Assembly: GCA_014360395.1 (NCBI GenBank)
Contig: JACIXM010000066.1
Span: 1 to 7,555, forward strand
Direction: 5' to 3'
DNA: 7,555 nt
From: Actinotalea sp.
Lineage (GTDB): Bacteria > Actinomycetota > Actinomycetes > Actinomycetales > Cellulomonadaceae
Program-made: the position numbers and the translations under genes
Part shown: piece by piece, positions 1 to 5,225 of the stretch
Position numbering within the stretch: the first letter of the stretch is position 1
Layout: every line of letters begins with the position of its first letter
Notes under the pieces: generated by a model
What the model was told of the DNA's origin: nothing
What the model saw: the letters and a program-made list of their open reading frames with translations, nothing else
The model's database searches: none

Positions 1-164
1 GTCCGCCCCGGCGCCGCGGCGCTCGCGCCCCGCGCCACCGGGCGGGCCGGGGCGCCGACGCGGTCGGACGACCCGCGGGAGGGCGCCTCCACGCGGCGCG
101 GCCGGGCGAGGGTGCCGGTGCGCTGACCGGGCACCGTGCGCTGGGTCGTGCCCCCGCTCGGCAT
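1..164 (-). CDS. ftsI: Probable FtsI (PBP2-type septal transpeptidase), N-terminal 54 residues only
   Basis: An open reading frame starts at an ATG at 164-162 and stays open to the left edge (54 codons plus 2 nt). It begins MPSGGTTQRTVPGQ and continues as a basic Arg/Pro/Ala-rich stretch with no membrane segment yet. Actinobacterial FtsI (PbpB) usually starts with such a disordered cytoplasmic tail before its single membrane helix and transpeptidase domain. A GGAGGAG ribosome binding site lies 10 nt upstream of the ATG. No other ATG, GTG or TTG exists on this strand between the ftsL stop and this codon, so the start is well constrained. The main support is position: ftsI follows ftsL in actinobacterial dcw clusters. 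No catalytic motif lies inside the window, so the identity is inferred from context. FtsI cross-links septal peptidoglycan and partners with FtsW, FtsQ, FtsL and FtsB-type proteins. Confidence 0.6.
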   Translation of the reverse strand, partial: MPSGGTTQRTVPGQRTGTLARPRRVEAPSRGSSDRVGAPARPVARGASAAAPGR

Positions 165-283
165 GGGGGCGATGCTCCTCCCCGCCGGACGCGGGCCGGT
201 GGCGACGCGCCCGGGACCGGCGGCGTTCCCCCGGACGGACGACGGCCGGCGGCGGACCGGCTGGTCCTCGGGCCGGCCGGACC
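165..283 (-). other. ftsL-ftsI intergenic gap, no gene seen
   Basis: This is 119 nt of very GC-rich sequence between the ftsL stop and the probable ftsI start. No start codon on the minus strand opens a frame here. A short GC-rich inverted repeat (GGTCC at 263-267 with GGACC at 279-283, around a GGCCGGCC palindrome) is visible, but such repeats are expected by chance at this GC content. I see no convincing promoter. The gap ends with the GGAGGAG ribosome binding site of ftsI. Confidence 0.5.
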
Positions 284-736
284 TCACTCGTCGACCCCGG
301 CGGGCGTCGGGTCCCCCAGGACGGCGCCGTCGGCCAGACGGAGGTAGCCGCCGCCGGAGGAGGGGACCATGCCCATGGCCGCGGCAGCCTCGGCGATGTG
401 CGCGGGCGACTCGAGCCGCGCCTTCTCCCCGGCGAGCCGCTGCTCCTCCTGCGCGGCCCGGGTCAGCTCCGTCTGGAGCGCGAACCGGTCGTACTCCCCC
501 TGGGCCATGGCCGTGTTGAGCAGCAGCGTGCCGAGCAGGGACGCGGCCAGGACCCCCATGCAGAGCACGACGAACGGCGTCCGCGTCCGGGCCTGCTCCG
601 GGGCCCTGACGACGTGCAGCCGCGGCCGCGGAGCCGTGGCACCGCCGCGGCCGGGGACCGGCCGCGGCGTCGGGGTGGTGGTCGTCGCGGGACGTGACGG
701 CACCGTCGGCGCGACGGCGGGTGCGGTGGCGCTCAT
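284..736 (-). CDS. ftsL: FtsL-like bitopic cell division protein
   Basis: This 150-residue protein has a Pro/Thr/Ala-rich cytoplasmic tail (about 1-50), one membrane helix (about 55-74), and a charged heptad-like helix (about 78-112) suited to a coiled coil. It ends with an [14 protein letters not shown] segment (112-125) resembling the conserved end of FtsL/DivIC-type domains. This is the architecture of FtsL, which forms a complex with FtsB/DivIC- and FtsQ-type proteins and helps activate FtsW/FtsI at the septum. Its place directly after rsmH is where ftsL sits in actinobacterial dcw clusters. The start is the ATG at 736-734, preceded by GGAGGGCAGC. That ATG overlaps the rsmH stop by 4 nt (ATGA), which implies translational coupling. 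FtsL sequences diverge strongly, so the name rests on architecture plus synteny. A generic septum-formation-initiator annotation would also fit. Confidence 0.85.
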   Translation of the reverse strand: MSATAPAVAPTVPSRPATTTTPTPRPVPGRGGATAPRPRLHVVRAPEQARTRTPFVVLCMGVLAASLLGTLLLNTAMAQGEYDRFALQTELTRAAQEEQRLAGEKARLESPAHIAEAAAAMGMVPSSGGGYLRLADGAVLGDPTPAGVDE

Positions 737-1740
737 GCTGCCCTCCTGCGGCGGTGGTCGGGTGTCGCGCGCAGCCGCTCGGCGGCGCGCAGTCGGACGG
801 GGGCGGAGCGGGGGTTGTGCTCCTGCTCGGCCTGGGAGGCCCGTTCGGCGCCCCGGGTCAGCAGCCGCAGGTACGGCTGGTCCTCCTCGCGCACGACGGG
901 GATCCCGGCCGGGGTGCTGACGGTGGCGCCGGCCGCGAACGTGCGCTTCACCATCCGGTCCTCCAGCGACTGGTAGGCCATGACGGCGATCCGTCCCCCC
1001 ACGGCGAGGCTCTCGACCGCTGCCGGCAGCGCCCGCTCGAGGGCGGCGAGCTCGCCGTTGACCTCGATCCGCAGGGCCTGGAAGGTCCGCTTCGCCGGGT
1101 TGCCGCCGGTCGTGCGGGCCGCTGCCGGGATCGCGGCGCGGACGAGGTCCACCAGCTCACCGGTCCGGCGCAACGGCTCCTGCTCCCGACGGCGGACGAC
1201 CCGCTGGGCGATCCGGGCTGCCCACCGCTCCTCGCCGTACTCGCGCAGCACGCGCGTGATCTCGGCCTCGGGGTACGTGTCGAGGACCTCGGCGGCCGTG
1301 ATGCCGGCGGAGGCGTCCATCCGCATGTCCAGGGGTGCGTCGTGGGCGTAGGAGAAGCCCCGGTCCACCTCGTCGAGCTGGAGCGAGGAGACCCCGAGGT
1401 CCATGAGCACGCCCTGGACCGGGCGCCCGACGCGGTCGGCGACGACCTCGTGGATGCGGTCGTACACGGTGTGCACCGGGACGAAGCGCTCGCCGAAGCG
1501 GGCGAGCCGCTCCCCCGCCAGCGTCAGCGCCTGGGTGTCGCGGTCCAGCCCGACGACGACGAGCCCGGGCACCCGCTCCAGGAACGCCTCGGTGTGGCCA
1601 CCCAGGCCGAGCGTGGCGTCCACGAGCACGGGTGGGGCGCCGTCGGCGGCCGGCACCAGGGCCGGGGCGAGCAGCTCGACGCAGCGGTCCAGCAGGACCG
1701 GGACGTGCCGGTCGGCGGCGGGTCGGTCGGCGGCTGCCAT
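733..1740 (-). CDS. rsmH: 16S rRNA (cytosine(1402)-N(4))-methyltransferase RsmH
   Basis: This 335-residue protein is a full-length RsmH (MraW). The family uses S-adenosylmethionine to methylate N4 of C1402 in the decoding centre of 16S rRNA. Family signatures occur in order: HVPVLL at 12-17; the SAM-binding loop [10 protein letters not shown] at 41-50; the acidic GLDRD at 64-68; MDLGVSS at 113-119; DRGFS at 126-130; LDMRMD at 137-142; [12 protein letters not shown] at 217-228; and [12 protein letters not shown] at 255-266. AYQSLED in place of the common FHSLED is usual in actinobacteria. The ATG at 1740-1738 has a strong GGGAGGTGCC ribosome binding site directly before it and puts HVPVLL at the normal distance from the N-terminus. 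The gene follows mraZ after a 229-nt structured leader and overlaps ftsL by 4 nt. The basic, Arg-rich C-terminus is unremarkable for a high-GC member. Confidence 0.97.
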   Translation of the reverse strand: MAAADRPAADRHVPVLLDRCVELLAPALVPAADGAPPVLVDATLGLGGHTEAFLERVPGLVVVGLDRDTQALTLAGERLARFGERFVPVHTVYDRIHEVVADRVGRPVQGVLMDLGVSSLQLDEVDRGFSYAHDAPLDMRMDASAGITAAEVLDTYPEAEITRVLREYGEERWAARIAQRVVRRREQEPLRRTGELVDLVRAAIPAAARTTGGNPAKRTFQALRIEVNGELAALERALPAAVESLAVGGRIAVMAYQSLEDRMVKRTFAAGATVSTPAGIPVVREEDQPYLRLLTRGAERASQAEQEHNPRSAPVRLRAAERLRATPDHRRRRAA

Positions 1741-1816
1741 GGCACCTCCCAGGGCGTCGTGTCGGGGCAGGTCGTGCGGGCGGGCGGGACGGGCGGGGAC
1801 GGATCGGGACGACTGC

Positions 1817-1843
1817 GGTCGGGCGGCCCTCCACCGCCCGACC
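1817..1843 (-). promoter_or_regulatory. Second leader hairpin with a GGAGG-containing loop
   Basis: This is a perfect 10-bp inverted repeat (GGTCGGGCGG at 1817-1826, CCGCCCGACC at 1834-1843) around a 7-nt loop. It starts one base after the long leader hairpin in the direction of transcription. In the RNA the loop reads UGGAGGG, so a Shine-Dalgarno-like GGAGG is displayed on a very stable GC stem. No start codon at useful spacing follows it. No U-run follows the stem, so it is not a canonical intrinsic terminator, although terminators in high-GC actinobacteria can lack one. It may be part of the same regulatory RNA, an attenuator, or a protein-binding hairpin. Confidence 0.55.
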
Positions 1844-1844
1844 A

Positions 1845-1906
1845 GGTCCCCCTCCGCGGCCCGTCTGACGCCGGGGAAGTGCGTCAGACCAGGGCGGGAG
1901 GAGACC
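1845..1906 (-). ncRNA. Candidate mraW RNA motif: long imperfect hairpin in the rsmH leader
   Basis: On the minus-strand transcript this segment folds into one extended hairpin. Plus-strand coordinates of the paired arms are 1845-1848 with 1903-1906 (4 bp), 1851-1855 with 1897-1901 (5 bp), 1859-1862 with 1892-1895 (4 bp), and 1863-1871 with 1881-1889 (9 bp, perfect). That gives 22 Watson-Crick pairs with small internal loops and a 9-nt terminal loop reading ACUUCCCCG in the RNA. A conserved structured RNA called the mraW motif was described by comparative genomics in actinobacteria, in presumed 5' untranslated regions of mraW (rsmH) operons. Location, lineage and hairpin form agree with it. 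I am matching from memory and did not align to the family model. It is probably a cis-regulatory element for rsmH and downstream genes. Its ligand or partner is not known to me. Confidence 0.65.
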
Positions 1907-1969
1907 TCACCGTGCGGTGCGGTCCGTCACCGGGACACGACCCGGGCGGCTCGCGCCGTGCTCGCTCAC

Positions 1970-2434
1970 TCAGAAGGCACCGGGGATCACCTCCTCGGCG
2001 GTCTCCGCGTAGCTGGGCGTCTGGGCCTCCAGGTACGCCTCCCACGCGGCGGCGTCCCAGATCTCCACCCGGGTGCCGACGCCGATGACGGCCACGTCAC
2101 GGTCCAGGCCGGCGTAGCCGCGCAGCGGGGCGGGGATCGACAGGCGCCCCTGCTTGTCGGGCACCTCGTCGTGGGCGCTGGCGAGGAAGACGCGCAGGTA
2201 GTCGCGGGCCTGGCGGCTCGTCACCGGGGCCTGCCGGAGCTGGTCGTGCATGCGCCGGAACTCCCCCGCCGGGAAGACGAAGAGGCAGCGCTCCTGCCCC
2301 TTGGTCATGACCAGGCCGGTGGCGAGCTGGCCACGGAACTTCGCCGGGAGGATCAGCCGGCCCTTGTCGTCCAGGCGCGGGGTGTAGGTGCCCAGGAAGA
2401 GCGGCGCGTCGTGGCCCAACGGGTCGCCGACCAT
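1970..2434 (-). CDS. mraZ: Transcriptional regulator MraZ
   Basis: This 154-residue protein has the two tandem SpoVT/AbrB-like halves of MraZ. The first carries [14 protein letters not shown] at 21-34 and the second [13 protein letters not shown] at 93-105, each with the conserved D-K-x-G-R signature. MraZ forms ring-shaped oligomers and binds short direct repeats in its own promoter, repressing the dcw operon in E. coli. The ATG at 2434-2432 has a GGAGGTG ribosome binding site ending 4 nt upstream. The frame is open further upstream, but that part would run through the promoter and operator. This start gives about 11 residues ([11 protein letters not shown]) before the usual [11 protein letters not shown] beginning, and no standard start codon lies at the usual place. 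The gene heads the dcw cluster and diverges from the MoxR gene. Repeats matching the known MraZ operator pattern lie 56-85 nt upstream of the start. Confidence 0.96.
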   Translation of the reverse strand: MVGDPLGHDAPLFLGTYTPRLDDKGRLILPAKFRGQLATGLVMTKGQERCLFVFPAGEFRRMHDQLRQAPVTSRQARDYLRVFLASAHDEVPDKQGRLSIPAPLRGYAGLDRDVAVIGVGTRVEIWDAAAWEAYLEAQTPSYAETAEEVIPGAF

Positions 2435-2489
2435 CGCGCACCTCCGTCCCCTCCCGCAGAGCGGTCGCACCTCCCGGTGCCCCAGTGCG

Positions 2490-2519
2490 CGCCACATTAC
2501 TCCACTACCCTCCACTCCA
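2490..2519 (-). promoter_or_regulatory. MraZ box array: direct repeats TGGAG/TGGAG/TGGCG at 10-bp spacing
   Basis: Read on the minus strand, TGGAG lies at 2514-2510 and 2504-2500 and TGGCG at 2494-2490. That is three 5-mers separated by 5-nt gaps, so one helical turn apart. A fourth TGGAG (2519-2515) abuts the first. E. coli MraZ binds three direct repeats of the form TGGGN separated by 5 nt, and this array has the same geometry. It lies about 56-85 nt upstream of the mraZ start, where an autoregulatory operator is expected. The array overlaps the best -10-like hexamer for mraZ, consistent with repression by blocking RNA polymerase. Binding is inferred from the pattern, not shown. Confidence 0.75.
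2494..2499 (-). promoter_or_regulatory. mraZ: Possible -10 element for the mraZ-rsmH-ftsL-ftsI operon
   Basis: TAATGT on the minus strand fits the loose TAnnnT actinobacterial -10 pattern. It would place transcription start near 2485, giving a leader of about 50 nt before mraZ. I find no good -35 hexamer 16-18 nt upstream. An alternative, TAGTGG at 2510-2505 with GTTTCA 16 nt upstream, is about as weak. The choice is uncertain, but either one would be covered by the MraZ box array. Confidence 0.3.
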
Positions 2520-2586
2520 CAGGTGAAACCCGGGTGAAGGGCGGGGTTGACGCACCGTCACCGCAGGTCAGCGGACGTGGTGCGCG

Positions 2587-2607
2587 GTGGAGGACTGCGG
2601 CCTCCAC
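2587..2607. repeat. Inverted repeat, 7-bp arms
   Basis: GTGGAGG (2587-2593) and CCTCCAC (2601-2607) are perfect complements around a 7-nt spacer, in the middle of the divergent intergenic region. It could be a symmetric operator or part of an untranslated leader. The arms contain TGGAG, the MraZ-box core, once on each strand, but without the 10-bp phasing of the operator next to mraZ. Confidence 0.4.
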
Positions 2608-2829
2608 GCCGTGGCGCGGGCGCCGCGCGGCGGGCGCGCCGCCGCAGAGCTGGGGCCGGCGAGCGTCCCCGCGCCGCGAGGTCCACGCCTCTGACCTGCG
2701 CTTTCGCCGCCAGGCGGGGGATCCGGGCCCGTCAGGGCGAGGGACCGCGGTGGGCCGCACTCGTCCGTGACCGCGCCTCCCGGTGCCGCGGGGAGGGATG
2801 TGGAGGGCCCGGGGGCACCCCGTCGGGCA

Positions 2830-2852
2830 GGCCCGCGACCGCCGCGCGGGCC
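2830..2852. repeat. Inverted repeat, 8-bp arms, upstream of the MoxR promoter
   Basis: GGCCCGCG (2830-2837) and CGCGGGCC (2845-2852) are perfect complements separated by 7 nt. The repeat lies about 65 nt upstream of the TAGGCT element, a position where an operator could act. At this GC content such a repeat may also arise by chance. Confidence 0.35.
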
Positions 2853-2917
2853 GGGCGCGTCGTTGGGCCGTCCGGGGGACCCGGGGGGCGCTCGTCGCCC
2901 TCGTCAGCGCGGTCACC

Positions 2918-2923
2918 TAGGCT
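2918..2923 (+). promoter_or_regulatory. Probable -10 element of the MoxR-DUF58-transglutaminase operon
   Basis: TAGGCT is a common form of the actinobacterial -10 hexamer. It would start transcription near 2930, giving a leader of about 20 nt that ends in the GAGGTGA ribosome binding site. No clear TTGACA-like -35 is present: the segment 17-18 nt upstream reads GTCGCCC. The promoter may therefore depend on an activator or another sigma factor. The call rests on the hexamer and its distance to the start codon. Confidence 0.45.
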
Positions 2924-2949
2924 GCGAGGAGGCCGACGAAGAGGTGACC

Positions 2950-3947
<998 letters not shown>

Positions 3948-3948
<1 letters not shown>

Positions 3949-5225
3949 TGGACACGCGGCGGCTGCGGCTCACGCCGCGCGGGACGGGCCTGACCGTCCT
4001 CGGCGGCGGCGCGCTGGTCGCCGGGGTCCTGCTCGGGGTGAGCACCCTGGTCCAGGTGGGCCTGCTGCTCCTGATGACCGTCGGGGCCGGGGCCGGCCTG
4101 CTGCTGATGCAGGCGCGCGACCAGGCGCGCGGCGCGCTGCGCCTGACCCGCCGTGTGGTGCCGCACCCCGTCACCGAGGGCGACCCGGCGACCGTGTCGG
4201 TCGAGCTGACCTCCGGTCGGACGGGGGCCCGGGCCCCACGCCTGGACCGGCTCCAGATCGCGGAGCGGGCAGCCCGGGAGCTCTCCGGCGGAGCCCCCCT
4301 GCGGGCCCGGGTCAGCCGGGAGCGGCACGCGCTGCGGCTCAGCTACCCGATCAGCCCGACCGTGCGCGGACGGTGGTCCGTCGGGCCGGTGCAGCTGCAC
4401 CGCGCCGACCCCTTCGGCGTGGCGCGCTGGTCCGGCCCGCTCGGTGAGCCCGCCCTCGTGGCCGTCCGGCCGCGGATCACGCCCCTCGGGGTCTCGTCCA
4501 CGGCCTTGTCCAGCGACGCGGATCGCGTGGTGGTCGGCGCACGCAGCCCCTCCCCTGACGACACGGCCCTGCGGGACTACCGCACCGGCGACGACCTGCG
4601 CCGGGTGCACTGGCCCACCAGCGCCCGTCGCGGCGAGCTCGTCGTCCGCCAGGACGAGCGGTCCGGACGACGGCCGGCCAGCGTCCTGCTCGACCTGCCC
4701 CTCGACCCGGCCGCGGGCGAGTGGTCCATCCGCCTGGCGGCGTCGGTCGCCGCCGCGCTCGTCGGCGCCGGCCACCACGTCCGCCTGCTGGGCGGCGACG
4801 TCCTCGACGCGGCACGCGACCACCACCGCCCGGACACCAGCGGCGCGGCGGTGGCGGCCCTCCTGGACCAGACGGTCGACCTGACCATGCCGGCGGACCT
4901 GCCGCAGCGCCGCGCCTGGATGCGCACGGCCATGGACACGCTGCAGGCCGATGCCGGGGGCAGCGAGCTCGTGCTCGCCCTCGTCGGCGCACTCGACTCC
5001 CGGACGCTCGCCGCCCTCGCGCGTACCGGGGAGACCACCCACGGCTGGGCCATGGTCCGCACGTCCGAGTCCGGCGACCCCGTCGCGTCCGCGGCGGCCG
5101 AGTCCACGGCGGAGCGGCTGCGGCGGGCCGGTTGGGCGGTCTGCCTGGTCCGGGTCGGAGAGGACCACCGGGCGTGCTGGGAGCGGCTGCTGGGCTCGGA
5201 CGACCGGGCGGTGATGTCCCGGTGA
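3948..5225 (+). CDS. DUF58 domain-containing membrane protein
   Basis: This 425-residue protein starts at the ATG that shares its A with the preceding stop (TGATG). Two hydrophobic helices (about 14-31 and 35-54) form an N-terminal membrane hairpin. A mainly beta region follows (about 65-175), with VRGRWSVGPVQLHRADPFGVAR (139-160) typical of these proteins. The DUF58 signature LRDYRTGDDLRRVHWPTSARRGELVVRQ spans 208-235, split here as LRDYRTGDDL and RRVHW onward. The rest (about 243-405) resembles the VWA-like fold seen in DUF58 proteins. The molecular function of DUF58 proteins is not established. Their constant pairing with MoxR suggests they are the ATPase's client or effector. The adjacent membrane transglutaminase suggests a job at the cell envelope. 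The stop overlaps the next start by 4 nt, so the three proteins are probably made together. Confidence 0.93.

Larger units (their letters stand above)
1741..1969 (-). other. Long leader between mraZ and rsmH
   Basis: These 229 nt separate the mraZ stop from the rsmH start, which is long for adjacent genes in one operon. I see no convincing coding sequence here. Reading in the direction of transcription, it has about 63 nt after the mraZ stop, then a long imperfect hairpin (1906-1845), then a second hairpin one base later (1843-1817), then about 66 nt of GC-rich sequence, and finally the rsmH ribosome binding site GGGAGGTG. The structure makes sense as a cis-acting RNA for rsmH and the downstream division genes. 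I cannot tell whether it is read only from the mraZ promoter or also from an internal promoter. Confidence 0.7.
2435..2949. other. Divergent intergenic region between mraZ and the MoxR gene
   Basis: These 515 nt hold the start signals of both operons. The mraZ-proximal end carries the ribosome binding site and MraZ box array. The MoxR-proximal end carries a TAGGCT -10-like element and the ribosome binding site. The middle (about 2560-2910) has no convincing gene: frames open there are arginine/proline-rich and look like by-products of GC content. It does contain GC-rich inverted repeats: 7 bp at 2587-2593/2601-2607, 6 bp at 2614-2619/2623-2628, and 8 bp at 2830-2837/2845-2852. A TTGACG hexamer at 2547-2552 on the plus strand resembles a -35 box, but no -10 follows at the right distance. 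Confidence 0.6.

Noticed and set aside
694..2088. A 464-codon plus-strand open frame antisense to ftsL and rsmH
   Set aside because: It has a Gly/Asp/Arg/His-rich composition, overlaps RsmH with all its motifs, and shows no ribosome binding site or family signature.
2435..2515. A 27-residue upstream extension of MraZ
   Set aside because: It would be translated across the MraZ box array and promoter, while ATG 2434 has a strong ribosome binding site.
2547..2552. TTGACG as a -35 box for the MoxR operon
   Set aside because: No -10-like hexamer occurs 16-19 nt downstream, and it lies about 400 nt from the gene.
1403..2770. A 455-codon open frame on the plus strand antisense to rsmH and mraZ
   Set aside because: Its product is low-complexity Arg/Ser/Thr/Ala/Pro-rich sequence with no domain, and it lies opposite well-supported genes. 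Long antisense frames are expected at this GC content.
2801..2805. An isolated TGGAG on the plus strand as a possible MraZ box for the MoxR operon
   Set aside because: It is a single copy without 10-bp phased partners. A 5-mer of this composition is expected often by chance.
2767..2949. A 61-codon N-terminal extension of the MoxR protein
   Set aside because: The extension is Gly/Pro/Arg-rich and unlike MoxR N-termini. It runs through the probable TAGGCT promoter element and ignores the GAGGTGA site before ATG 2950.
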